DNA of 64,000 bases, taken from positions 1 through 64,000 of the forward strand of contig CALQCC020000002.1 in the NCBI GenBank assembly GCA_943328975.2, read 5' to 3'. The notes under the pieces were generated by a model. The model saw only the letters and a program-made list of their open reading frames with translations, ran no database searches and was not told where the DNA came from. Made by a program: the position numbers and the translations under genes. Below are positions 25,380 to 32,574 of the stretch, in pieces (the stretch's first letter is position 1; each line of letters starts with the position of its first letter). The stretch comes from Bordetella parapertussis. GTDB lineage: Bacteria; Acidobacteriota; Terriglobia; Bryobacterales; Bryobacteraceae.

Positions 25380-26082
25380 ACCAGTCCGCCTGTTCGCGAA
25401 TAGAACTCGCCAGGCGCTTGCTGACGATTGCCTCAAACCCGTTCGACATCTTCAGCAACCACCTACGGCTCGACAGCGGCGAGATCTTGCGGATGTGATC
25501 CGTGTTGATCAGCGTTGCGCGATGGACGCGGCGAAATCCAGACAGCGCCGGTTCCTGTTCGAGTTCCTTGAGCGTGGACTCAGCGAGGTACTTTTGGCTC
25601 GCGGTAATGATGTGGACCAGTTCGCCCTCGGCCTGGAACGCCACGATCTCCGACGGATCCAGCAAGTAGATGTCGGTACCGCGCTTGCCAGCGATCTTCT
25701 TGATCGCAGGCTTGACTACAGGAGTGGGCTTCCACTGCCTTCGAGCCTTTTCGATCGCTTGTTCCAGCCGCTCCCGCCGAACGGGTTTCAGTAAGTAGTC
25801 GACGGCGCCCACATCGAACGCATCCAGCGCGTGTTGCTGAAACGCAGTGACGAAAATCACCAGCGGCATCCGGGCGCGTAGGCTGCGAACTAGACTCAAA
25901 CCATCCATTTCCGGCATTTGTTGATCGAGCAAAACCAAGTCCGGATTCAGATCGAGAATCCGTTGTGCGGCTTCTGCTCCAGTAGAGGCTTCCCCGGCGA
26001 TTTCTATGGACGGCATCTCCTCCAGATGCTCTCGCAACACTTGCCGCGCCAACGGCTCGTCGTCGGCGATAAGGACTCTCAT
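25378..26082 (-). CDS. LytTR-family response regulator
   Basis: A 234-residue regulator. The receiver domain (1-120) has the acidic pocket ADDE, the phospho-acceptor Asp53 in VLLDQQMPEMDG, and K in LLKPVRRERL. The C-terminal LytTR DNA-binding domain (about 135-230) shows the usual YLLDPSEIVAFQAEGELVHI and FRRVHRATLINTDHI pattern. LytTR regulators usually bind pairs of short direct repeats in promoters of envelope or virulence genes. The gene overlaps the sensor kinase by 4 bases (ATGA), so the two form one operon. No target site is identified here. Confidence 0.93.
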   Translation of the reverse strand: MRVLIADDEPLARQVLREHLEEMPSIEIAGEASTGAEAAQRILDLNPDLVLLDQQMPEMDGLSLVRSLRARMPLVIFVTAFQQHALDAFDVGAVDYLLKPVRRERLEQAIEKARRQWKPTPVVKPAIKKIAGKRGTDIYLLDPSEIVAFQAEGELVHIITASQKYLAESTLKELEQEPALSGFRRVHRATLINTDHIRKISPLSSRRWLLKMSNGFEAIVSKRLASSIREQADW

Positions 26083-27770
26083 TGGACCACCTCGACTGCC
26101 TGCGGAACCTGCGTCGGTATCAATATCGACACGACCGTGCCTTGCTGGCTCGATTCAATCGCTATTCGCGCCGCGCCTCCATAGGAGAGTTCCAAACGCC
26201 GCTCCACGTTCTCAAGTCCAACGCCGCTGCGATCCGCAGTGGGGAATCCTTGGCCAGTATCACTCACCTTGACGCATAGTTCGCCTTGCTCCACACGAGC
26301 ATCGAGTCTCACCGTGCCCCCTGCCACCAGCGGAGCGATGCCGTGTTTGATCGCGTTCTCGACAATCGGCTGAATGGAGAGAATCGGAATCGTCACCGCC
26401 AGCGCATCGGGAGACACGTGAATTTCAGTGTGGAGTTTATCTCCCAAACGGAGCCTCTCGATATCCAGGTACGCCTTTACAATGTGAAGCTCTTCGGAAA
26501 GCGGCACCATCGTCTTCCGCGCTTCGAGGAAGTAGCGGAAGATGTCCGCAAGATTGAGCACTGTATCCCGAGCCCCGCGAGCCTCGCGCGGAATGATTCC
26601 GTAAAGGGCGTTCAGAGCGTTGAACAAGAAGTGCGGATGAATCTGCGATTGCAGCGCGCGTAACTCCGCCTGCGAGACCAAACGCCGCATTTCAGATTCA
26701 CGATGGAGGTCGAGTTGTTCGACGATGACGGCGGCGGCCCGTTGTAACACTTGCAGATCCTCGCTCAAGTAGCGGCGACCGCCCGTGCGGCGTCCGAACG
26801 TGATGTAGCGCGTTCCACCCACGGCGACCGAGGCCTGGCCCGATGGCGCAGCCGTCAGAGCGGCGTCCGCGCCGGCATAGTGTCCGAGCAGCGTCGCGGC
26901 CGTAGCCAAGTAGTTCTCCTCATTCCGAACAGGTACGCGCAAGGCGTTCAGCAGCGTCGCCTCATCGGGACGCCGGAAGACCACGCGAGTCAGCAAGCGC
27001 TGCACTTGCCCGCGCGCCACCGCGAACACCACCAGCAGCAAACACGCGCCCATGAGTACCAGCGCGAGCCTGAAGGGCGTATCCGCGGCCGAGATCCCGC
27101 CCGCGCGCCAGACCAGAACCCCGCCCGCCACAAACACCGCCGCGAGCAAAACGTTCGCCAGGAATCGCAGGAACGCATCCAACAGGATGAAGCGGTAATC
27201 CTGCATCAGCACCAGCAACGCCAGCGGAATCGCCGCGTGATGCAGTGCCAGCTCCTGCGACCAGATCTGTTCCGCGTGCCCGTTGCCTAAATGCACAAAC
27301 GACATCGCGAGCAGAAAGAGTGACATGGTCCCGATCAACCGTGGAGTGTGTCCCCGGACGCGGAAGGCCGCAACTGCCGTCAAGGCTCCGAAGCCCACCG
27401 TGATCGCGGCCAGCGCGAAGCGATGCAGGTCCGTATCCGGTCGAAATACTTCGATAATGTGTGGCGCGATGGAAAGCCCCGCCAGCGCGTACCCGATGCG
27501 CACCAGCGCTCCTCCGCGTTCGGCCAAGCAGAGGTCGAACAATACCGCGGGCAGCAGACTGAGCACGGAGAAGCCGATCGCCACCACCCACGACGAGGGC
27601 GCATCCGCACCCAACACGATCAGCGACGCCAGGTTCCAAGCCAGCGCCAACGCCGCTGCGCAAATCGATTTCCAAGCTGCACGGTCCTGCAACAACAGCA
27701 CGAGGAAGATGCCGAATAGCAACACTCCGGCCAAGTGCCCCAAAGCATTGACCAGCAGCGACGCATTCAC
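26079..27770 (-). CDS. LytS-type sensor histidine kinase
   Basis: A 563-residue membrane kinase. The N-terminal part (1-240) has about seven hydrophobic helices, suggesting a 7TM sensor. A GAF-like linker follows (GGTRYITFGRRTGGRRYLSEDL), then the His_kinase domain (PF06580 type) with the phosphorylated His in IHPHFLFNALNALYG. The ATPase has PIVENAIKHGI (N box) and DTGQGFP (G box). The GTG start at 27770 is chosen because membrane segment 1 follows at once and a TATCAT box ends 6 bases before it. It pairs with the LytTR regulator downstream. The ligand is unknown. Confidence 0.9.
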   Translation of the reverse strand: MNASLLVNALGHLAGVLLFGIFLVLLLQDRAAWKSICAAALALAWNLASLIVLGADAPSSWVVAIGFSVLSLLPAVLFDLCLAERGGALVRIGYALAGLSIAPHIIEVFRPDTDLHRFALAAITVGFGALTAVAAFRVRGHTPRLIGTMSLFLLAMSFVHLGNGHAEQIWSQELALHHAAIPLALLVLMQDYRFILLDAFLRFLANVLLAAVFVAGGVLVWRAGGISAADTPFRLALVLMGACLLLVVFAVARGQVQRLLTRVVFRRPDEATLLNALRVPVRNEENYLATAATLLGHYAGADAALTAAPSGQASVAVGGTRYITFGRRTGGRRYLSEDLQVLQRAAAVIVEQLDLHRESEMRRLVSQAELRALQSQIHPHFLFNALNALYGIIPREARGARDTVLNLADIFRYFLEARKTMVPLSEELHIVKAYLDIERLRLGDKLHTEIHVSPDALAVTIPILSIQPIVENAIKHGIAPLVAGGTVRLDARVEQGELCVKVSDTGQGFPTADRSGVGLENVERRLELSYGGAARIAIESSQQGTVVSILIPTQVPQAVEVVQ

Positions 27771-27776
27771 GCATTC

Positions 27777-27782
27777 ATGATA
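27777..27782 (-). promoter_or_regulatory. -10 box of a predicted leaderless promoter with GTG start (LytS-type operon)
   Basis: TATCAT on the minus strand, six bases (GAATGC), then GTG at 27770. The exact 6-base spacing seen at the ATG starts is repeated, which supports the GTG start. Confidence 0.5.
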
Positions 27783-27828
27783 TCGTGCAGGCAGTGAAAG
27801 GATTCGCCCGCTGGCGCGATTTCCACGT

Positions 27829-28365
27829 ATGCGAACACTTCTCCTAGCGCTGACCGCCGCCACCCTGTGGGCGCAGGTTGTCGATCCAATCTCCAGTGTC
27901 GCCTTGCGCGATGCGGCCAAGCCTGTGGAGGCCTGGATGGGACGAGCGCTGGTGGTCTACGGTGGCTCTCCCGCAGCGCCTGTGGCAGCACAGCGGGCGC
28001 GGCAGTTCCCTCAGCCCTTCGATGCCCGCGAAGCCATCGTGACACCGAATGCCGTGTACGTTTCGATGGCCCAGATGCAAGCCTTCCGCAGCAGCCAGGA
28101 ACTCGCCGAGTTCCTGGCCCACGCCGCCGCTCACGCCAAGCTAGACCACCCCGCGCGCATGGAAGAGGTCATGCGAGAAGTCGCCATCCTCGACACCACA
28201 CACGCCCCCGAGCGAGTCGCGACGACGCTAGAAATCCGCACCCGGGCCGAGATGGAAGAGGCCACCGTCCCTGTCGCCGCGGAATTCATGGAGAGCGCAG
28301 GCTGCGCCCCCGCAGGTTCCTGCGGCATGTTCGGCCTGCTGCTCCGCGCCGCGCGCCGCCCTTAG
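27829..28365 (+). CDS. Degenerate M48-like (pseudo-metalloprotease) exported protein
   Basis: A 178-residue exported protein with a short signal peptide (MRTLLLALTAATLWAQ). Its middle follows the M48 peptidase pattern closely: AIVTPNAVYVSMAQMQAFRSSQELAEFLAHAAAH corresponds to the strand and helix around HExxH. However, the catalytic motif reads H98-A-A-A-H102, so the essential Glu is replaced by Ala. A later AEFMESAGCAPAGSCGMFGLLLR matches the A-x-x-Y/F-M-x-x-A-G-x-P element of M48. It is much shorter than active M48 enzymes. It probably binds but does not cut, or is a decayed copy. The intact HtpX gene lies 3.5 kb downstream. Confidence 0.65.
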   Translation: MRTLLLALTAATLWAQVVDPISSVALRDAAKPVEAWMGRALVVYGGSPAAPVAAQRARQFPQPFDAREAIVTPNAVYVSMAQMQAFRSSQELAEFLAHAAAHAKLDHPARMEEVMREVAILDTTHAPERVATTLEIRTRAEMEEATVPVAAEFMESAGCAPAGSCGMFGLLLRAARRP

Positions 28366-28646
28366 GCGACCTGCATCAGTTCTCGCGTCCCCGTGACCCA
28401 GAGATCCGTGTAGCCCTTCATTTTCTCGCGGAATGCCTCGTTAGTCTGGTAGTTCTTCATCTGTGCCTCGACCGCCACCAGATCAGCGACTTCAAATTCC
28501 AGCACGACGCGATTGAACTCGCCGGTCATGTCCGTCAGAATGCGATGTCCCGGGATCTGCGCGACAGCGGCCGCGTCCTTGAGCATGTTGGCAAGCTTGC
28601 TAGCGCACCCGGGTTTGGCCACAAAACAATTTCGAGCCACGATCAT
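28362..28646 (-). CDS. Dimeric alpha-beta barrel protein, NIPSNAP/ABM-like
   Basis: A 94-residue soluble protein with the beta-alpha-beta-beta-alpha-beta layout of ferredoxin-like dimeric barrels: MIVARNCFVAKPGCASKLANMLKD, HRILTDMTGEFNRVVLEFEV, then LVAVEAQMKNYQTNEAFREKMKGY and a final strand. This resembles the NIPSNAP or antibiotic-monooxygenase-like families. No active-site residue can be assigned. An AAAGGAGACTCCCT site precedes the ATG. Its stop overlaps the convergent M48-like gene by 4 bases. Confidence 0.65.
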   Translation of the reverse strand: MIVARNCFVAKPGCASKLANMLKDAAAVAQIPGHRILTDMTGEFNRVVLEFEVADLVAVEAQMKNYQTNEAFREKMKGYTDLWVTGTRELMQVA

Positions 28647-28691
28647 AGGGAGTCTCCTTTGGGATCAGTGTACTCCCGCTTGCAACCCTTT

Positions 28692-28709
28692 GTGCTGGGC
28701 GCCCAGCAC
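28692..28709. promoter_or_regulatory. Perfect 18-base palindrome, possible operator
   Basis: GTGCTGGGC joined directly to GCCCAGCAC, with no spacer. It lies 46 bases upstream of the NIPSNAP-like start on the minus strand and 142 bases before the DUF2283 gene. There is no T-tract, so a terminator is unlikely; a dimeric regulator could bind it. Confidence 0.4.
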
Positions 28710-28850
28710 GCCGCGTCCCGCACTGAACCGCGACAGTAATGGAGCGCCCAGACGACACCATGTTTCTCTTTTCGCACCTGTCCGATCGTATCGAGAGAAG
28801 GCGGTTTACGGAACCATCAAGATTGGGAAATACTGGGAACCGGACAAGCC

Positions 28851-29048
28851 ATGAAAGTTCTTTACGACGCCGAGGTGGATGTATTGAGTATTGTGCTGAG
28901 CGACTCCTTGGTTGAAGAGAGCGACGAGACCAAGCCGGGCGTGGTTTTGGACTACGACGCATTGGGCAATGTCGTTGGTATCGAAATCCAGGATGCCTCC
29001 AAGCGTCCAGGGAATCCGTTGGTCGTCGAGCACGCCCTCGCTGTGTGA
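28851..29048 (+). CDS. DUF2283 family small protein
   Basis: A 65-residue protein matching DUF2283 along its whole length: MKVLYDAEVDVLSIVLSD, then KPGVVLDYDALGNVVGIEI and a short tail. DUF2283 genes are often the second gene of a small two-gene unit with a DUF4258-type partner, which has led to proposals of toxin-antitoxin function. Here no intact partner is present. However, an open frame ending YGTIKIGKYWEPDKP stops in a 4-base ATGA overlap with this gene and may be a remnant. The protein is short and acidic, as expected for the family. Confidence 0.75.
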   Translation: MKVLYDAEVDVLSIVLSDSLVEESDETKPGVVLDYDALGNVVGIEIQDASKRPGNPLVVEHALAV

Positions 29049-29161
29049 CAGAGAAAACCCCAGGCCTACAGCGCGCGGTTGATCAGTGAAGCATTGTATA
29101 ACCCCTGTCTCCGGACAGTGATATACTTCGATCTCCGAATCGTCCGCTGGAGGCTGGTCCA

Positions 29162-29554
29162 ATGTTGTTCTGCACAAGGCGTGAATTGATGGGAGCTGCG
29201 GCGTTCGGACTAAGTTGCGGCCTGGCCCTAAAAGGGCAAACACCACCACAGAATATTCTTCACGAGGGAACCTCCGTCCGGACTCGTATTGGACGGACGG
29301 TCTCGTCAGAGGATGCCAAAGAAGGTGAGAATATCGATTTTGAAACTCTTGACGACATCAAAGTCGGGGAAATAGTCGTTATTCCCAAGGGTTCTGTCGC
29401 TATGGCCACGGTTACTGAGGCGGCCCCGAAGCGACGAATGGGACGTGGTGGAAAGCTCACGGTGAATATCGACTATGTTCGCCTGCCTTCAGGGGAGAAG
29501 CTGGCGCTAAGAGGCATCCAAGATGTCAAGGGAGGGGGTATACCGGAGCCATGA
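29162..29554 (+). CDS. Exported Acidobacteria-type protein, N-terminal half (frameshift with the next frame)
   Basis: A 130-residue reading frame with a Tat-like or Sec signal (TRRELMGAAAFGLSCGLALKGQ), then a beta-rich domain (RIGRTVSSEDAKEGENIDFETLDDIKVGEIVVIPKG) ending at GGGIPEP. In related proteins this domain runs on into G-A-M-T-G-A and a hydrophobic stretch. That continuation is found here in the -1 frame, starting in the overlap at 29551. A slip within the G run at 29534-29538 would join them as one protein of about 256 residues. Whether this is a one-base deletion, programmed frameshifting or two coupled genes (ATGA overlap) cannot be decided. A GGAGG site precedes the ATG. Confidence 0.65.
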   Translation: MLFCTRRELMGAAAFGLSCGLALKGQTPPQNILHEGTSVRTRIGRTVSSEDAKEGENIDFETLDDIKVGEIVVIPKGSVAMATVTEAAPKRRMGRGGKLTVNIDYVRLPSGEKLALRGIQDVKGGGIPEP

Positions 29555-29931
29555 CGGGGGCGATTGTCGCTACCAGCATCGTCTTCTTTCCTGCAGCGCC
29601 CCTGTTCCTCTTCATGAAGGGTAAGGAGATCACCATCCCAAAGGGACATGAGGTCACTGTCTACACAAACAGTGACTATCAGCTACCGAAAGCGAGCCCC
29701 GAAAACTCAACGGCTGCCTCCTCTCCGTCCAAGGCACCCTCCGGTGTCGCTTTGACGAATGCAGACGTTCTGACGCTGAAGGCGGCGGGGTTGAGCGATA
29801 CGTTGATTGCAGACAAAATCAAGACTTCGCCGGCCAATTTCAAGCTCGACACCAGCGATTTGGTTGATCTGAAACAGAAAGGCGTTTCCGATGCCGTAAT
29901 TGCTGCAATGCTCGAAGCTGCGCGCCGCTGA
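29551..29931 (+). CDS. C-terminal half of the frameshifted exported protein
   Basis: A 126-residue frame beginning MTGAIVATSIVFFPAAPLFLFMKGKEITIPKGHEV, which looks like an internal glycine-rich membrane-associated segment rather than a natural N-terminus. The C-terminal about 60 residues form a helical repeat (ADVLTLKAAGLSDTLIADKI; DLVDLKQKGVSDAVIAAMLE) that recurs in Acidobacteriota proteins, where the A-G-L-S-D and G-V-S-D-A-V-I turns are constant. It overlaps the preceding frame by 4 bases. It should be read together with that frame; function is unknown. Confidence 0.6.
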   Translation: MTGAIVATSIVFFPAAPLFLFMKGKEITIPKGHEVTVYTNSDYQLPKASPENSTAASSPSKAPSGVALTNADVLTLKAAGLSDTLIADKIKTSPANFKLDTSDLVDLKQKGVSDAVIAAMLEAARR

Positions 29932-29941
29932 ACAGCCGAAG

Positions 29942-30838
29942 CTACCCCTTCTTCACCGCGTGCCCGCCGAACGCATTCCGCATCACCGACAGCATCCGAG
30001 CCCCGAACGAATTGTCCTGCCGCGAGCGGAAGCGCATCATCAGCGCCGCGTAGATCGTGGGAGCAGGAACCGCCGTCTGGATCGATTCCTCCACTGTCCA
30101 CCGCCCCTCGCCCGAGTCTTCTACATACGCCGCCATGCCTTCGAGCGTCGGATTCTTCAGCAACGCCTCCGCGGTCAGTTCCAGCAGCCAGCTCCGCACC
30201 ACGCTGCCTTGTTGCCACAGGTTCGCGATCTTGCCCAGGTCCAGGTCATAGCGCGACGCCTCCATGATCTCGAAGCCCTCGGCGTAGGACTGCATCATCG
30301 CGTACTCGATGCCGTTGTGCACCATCTTCACGAAGTGCCCCGAGCCGACCGGTCCGCAATGCAGATACCCATTCGGCGGCGCGAGCGTCTTCAGAATCGG
30401 CTCCACTCGCTCAAAATCCGCCTTCTCGCCGCCCGTCATTAGGCAGTAGCCCAGCTTGAGCCCCCACACGCCGCCGCTGGTGCCCGCGTCCATATAGTGG
30501 ACCCCCGAGGGCCTCAGCGCCTCAGCGCGCGCGATATCGTCGGTGTAGCGCGTATTGCCGCCATCGATAATGATGTCGCCTGCCGACATCAGTTTCGCCA
30601 GCTCCTCGACCGTGTCCTGGGTCGGTTTCCCGGCCGGGACCATCACCCAAACCACGCGCGGGGCCGGCAGCTGGGCGATGAGGTTTCCCAGGTCGGAAGC
30701 GACTAAGATCCCCATTTCCTTCGCTTTATCGGGAGCGATCGCTCCTCGGTCGAAGCCCACAACCTCGTGTCCGCCCTGCGTGAGACGGGTGGCCATATTG
30801 CCGCCCATTTTGCCTAAGCCGATCATTCCAATGCGCAT
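29942..30838 (-). CDS. gnd: 6-phosphogluconate dehydrogenase, decarboxylating (short GndA type)
   Basis: A 298-residue enzyme of the short 6PGDH class, which oxidises and decarboxylates 6-phosphogluconate to ribulose 5-phosphate. The Rossmann domain begins MRIGMIGLGKMGGNMATRL. Substrate-binding motifs are DAGTSGGVWGLKLGYCLM and the catalytic Lys/Asn in GHFVKMVHNGIEYAMMQ. Length (about 300 against about 470 for the classical enzyme) and D-R near the end of beta-2 (VVGFDRG) suggest NAD+ preference; this is inferred from the class. The start at 30838 coincides with the Rossmann strand and lies 6 bases after TACACT. Confidence 0.93.
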   Translation of the reverse strand: MRIGMIGLGKMGGNMATRLTQGGHEVVGFDRGAIAPDKAKEMGILVASDLGNLIAQLPAPRVVWVMVPAGKPTQDTVEELAKLMSAGDIIIDGGNTRYTDDIARAEALRPSGVHYMDAGTSGGVWGLKLGYCLMTGGEKADFERVEPILKTLAPPNGYLHCGPVGSGHFVKMVHNGIEYAMMQSYAEGFEIMEASRYDLDLGKIANLWQQGSVVRSWLLELTAEALLKNPTLEGMAAYVEDSGEGRWTVEESIQTAVPAPTIYAALMMRFRSRQDNSFGARMLSVMRNAFGGHAVKKG

Positions 30839-30844
30839 AGCAGT

Positions 30845-30850
30845 AGTGTA
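30845..30850 (-). promoter_or_regulatory. -10 box of a predicted leaderless promoter (gnd)
   Basis: TACACT on the minus strand, six bases (ACTGCT), then ATG at 30838. No ribosome-binding site is present. Confidence 0.5.
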
Positions 30851-30896
30851 TCGGAAGGGGGTAAAAGTGTCTCCCAAAAACTTTGCGTATTGGTGC

Positions 30897-30925
30897 TTGA
30901 CAGTCGTCCGCTTAGATTATATATT
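30897..30925 (+). promoter_or_regulatory. Sigma-70 type promoter of hsp20
   Basis: A perfect -35 TTGACA (30897-30902), a 17-base spacer and a -10 TATATT (30920-30925). The leader is about 30 bases and contains GGAGG ten bases before the ATG. No CIRCE element (TTAGCACTC-N9-GAGTGCTAA) is visible. Confidence 0.85.
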
Positions 30926-30959
30926 GTCAGTGTAAGTAGTTTTTGGAGGCTAAACAATC

Positions 30960-31397
30960 ATGGCGCTTATCAGATACCAAACTGTTGACCCCTTCCAGGG
31001 ATTCCAGAACCTGCAGGACACGATGAATCGTCTCTTTACCGAGCCCGCCGCCAACCGGCCTTGGGTTCCCTCGGTGGACATCCGGGAGACCGAAAACGAG
31101 CTAGTGGTCAAAGCGGACATCCCCGACATGAAGTTCGAGGACATTGACGTCCGCCTGGAGAACGGCACGCTCACCCTACGCGGCGAGCGGAAGTTCGAGC
31201 AGGCTGAAAAGCAGGGCGGCTGGCATCGCGTGGAACGCTCCTACGGCACCTTTGAGCGCGTCTTCACCCTACCGGACACCGTGAATCCCGAGGGCGTCAA
31301 GGCCGATTACAAGAACGGCACACTCACCGTGACGCTGCCCAAGAAGGAAATCGCCAAACCGCGCCAGATCAAGGTACAGGTAGCGAATAGCAACTAA
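30960..31397 (+). CDS. Small heat shock protein, Hsp20/alpha-crystallin family
   Basis: A 145-residue chaperone that holds unfolding proteins in a refoldable state. The alpha-crystallin domain covers about residues 38-130: VDIRETENELVVKADIPDMKFEDIDVRL opens it, LTLRGERKFEQ follows, and the closing NGTLTVTLPKKE carries the usual hydrophobic core. The C-terminal anchor is weak (KPRQIKVQV). Length and layout match class A bacterial Hsp20. It has its own consensus promoter and a strong terminator, so it is monocistronic. The adjacent htpX supports a protein-quality setting. Confidence 0.95.
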   Translation: MALIRYQTVDPFQGFQNLQDTMNRLFTEPAANRPWVPSVDIRETENELVVKADIPDMKFEDIDVRLENGTLTLRGERKFEQAEKQGGWHRVERSYGTFERVFTLPDTVNPEGVKADYKNGTLTVTLPKKEIAKPRQIKVQVANSN

Positions 31398-31419
31398 GAG
31401 ACGACTGGAAGCATCAAAG

Positions 31420-31453
31420 AGGCGGGAGCGTAACCAGCGCATCCCGCCTTTTT
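31420..31453 (+). terminator. Rho-independent terminator after hsp20
   Basis: AGGCGGGA (31420-31427) pairs with TCCCGCCT (31442-31449), followed by TTTTT. It lies 23 bases after the hsp20 stop and separates it from htpX. Confidence 0.85.
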
Positions 31454-31474
31454 GCGTATACGATAGGAACGGAT

Positions 31475-32314
31475 ATGAACGGACTTAAGACTGCGATGTT
31501 GTTGGGCCTGCTGAGCGCGTTGCTGATCGTCGGCGGCGGAGCCATGGCGGGACGCCAGGGCATGATGCTCGGCCTGCTGATGGCGGTCGGGATGAATTTC
31601 TTCAGCTACTTCTTTTCCGAGAAGATGGCGCTTTCGATGTACAGGGCTCAGCCGGTGACCGCCGAGGAGAGTCCGCAAGTTTACGCCCGTGTGTTCCCGA
31701 TTGTGCAGAACCTGACGCAGAAGATGGGTCTGCCGATGCCTCGGTTGTGGATCATTCCTGACCCTTCGCCGAACGCCTTTGCGACGGGCCGCAATCCGGA
31801 GCATTCCTCGGTCGCCATGACCGAAGGCCTGCTTGGGTTGATGACGGACCGTGAGTTGGCAGGCGTGCTCGCGCACGAACTGGGCCACGTGAAGCACCGC
31901 GACATTTTGATCAGTTCCGTGGCCGCGACCATCGCCGCCGCGCTCACCCAGATCGCCTACTACGGCATGTTTTTCGGCGGAGGCCGCCGCGACGACGATG
32001 ACGACCGCAGCCCCTACACCGGCCTATTGATGATGATCGTCGCCCCCATAGCCGCCGGCTTGATTCAAATGGCGATCTCCCGCCAGCGCGAATACTCGGC
32101 CGACGCCGCCGCAGCCCGCTACACCGGCTCGCCCGACGGCTTGATTGACGCTCTACATAAATTGGAACGCGGCATTGAGCGCGTCCCCATGGACGCCAGC
32201 CCTGCTACCGCGCACATGTTTATCTTTCCCCCGATGCTGGGCGGCATGTCGCGCCTGTTCTCGACGCATCCTTCCATGGAAGCTCGCATCGCGAACCTGG
32301 AATCCCTGCGTTAG
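31475..32314 (+). CDS. htpX: HtpX-like membrane zinc metalloprotease (M48B)
   Basis: A 279-residue inner membrane peptidase that takes part in quality control of membrane proteins. Two N-terminal hydrophobic helices (AMLLGLLSALLIVGG and MLGLLMAVGMNFFSYFF) precede the catalytic domain. The zinc site is H134-E-L-G-H138 in VLAHELGHVKHRD. The third ligand Glu is in REYSADAAAARYTG. Two more hydrophobic segments lie between them, around GGGRRDDDDD. The C-terminal ATAHMFIFPPM...LFSTHPSMEARIANL is a family signature. Close to hsp20 but with its own transcript after a terminator. Confidence 0.95.
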   Translation: MNGLKTAMLLGLLSALLIVGGGAMAGRQGMMLGLLMAVGMNFFSYFFSEKMALSMYRAQPVTAEESPQVYARVFPIVQNLTQKMGLPMPRLWIIPDPSPNAFATGRNPEHSSVAMTEGLLGLMTDRELAGVLAHELGHVKHRDILISSVAATIAAALTQIAYYGMFFGGGRRDDDDDRSPYTGLLMMIVAPIAAGLIQMAISRQREYSADAAAARYTGSPDGLIDALHKLERGIERVPMDASPATAHMFIFPPMLGGMSRLFSTHPSMEARIANLESLR

Positions 32315-32323
32315 CAGCCCTCG

Positions 32324-32349
32324 GTCATAAGTATGTGTATACTTATGAC
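32324..32349. promoter_or_regulatory. Operator/promoter of the toxin-antitoxin operon
   Basis: A perfect inverted repeat, GTCATAAGTAT-GTGT-ATACTTATGAC, ends one base before the antitoxin ATG. The right arm contains TATACT (32338-32343), six bases before the ATG. The operator therefore covers the -10 box of a leaderless promoter, as expected for autorepression by the AbrB-type antitoxin. Confidence 0.75.
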
Positions 32350-32574
32350 ATGAGCGAGCTCAAACTAACCAGTGTGGGAACCTCTACCGGAGCCGTGATC
32401 CCCAAAGAGATGCTCACGCGCATGAAGGTGGGTAAAGGGGATACCCTTTACGCCATCGAGACTCCCGAAGGCTACCTGTTGACGCCGTATGACCCCTCGA
32501 TTGAGGACCAGCTCAACGCCGGGCGCAAGTTTATGAAGCAGTATCGGGATACGTTTAAGGCTCTCGCGAAGTGA
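32350..32574 (+). CDS. AbrB/MazE-type antitoxin
   Basis: A 74-residue protein with the swapped-hairpin AbrB domain: LTSVGTSTGAVIPKEMLTRMKVGKGDTLYAIETPEGYLLTPY. The pattern (GTS-G-V/A-IP-K, then V-G-K-G-D-x-L) is diagnostic. The C-terminal helix (QLNAGRKFMKQYRDTFKALAK) should bind and neutralise the toxin. The mRNA is probably leaderless and repressed by the palindrome just upstream. It overlaps the toxin gene by 4 bases (GTGA), the usual arrangement for keeping antitoxin ahead of toxin. Confidence 0.9.
   Translation: MSELKLTSVGTSTGAVIPKEMLTRMKVGKGDTLYAIETPEGYLLTPYDPSIEDQLNAGRKFMKQYRDTFKALAK

Noticed and set aside
24394-25794. 466-codon frame overlapping pckG, the terminator and the LytTR gene
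   Set aside because: It crosses a strong terminator and two well-supported genes, and its composition is that of an out-of-frame reading.
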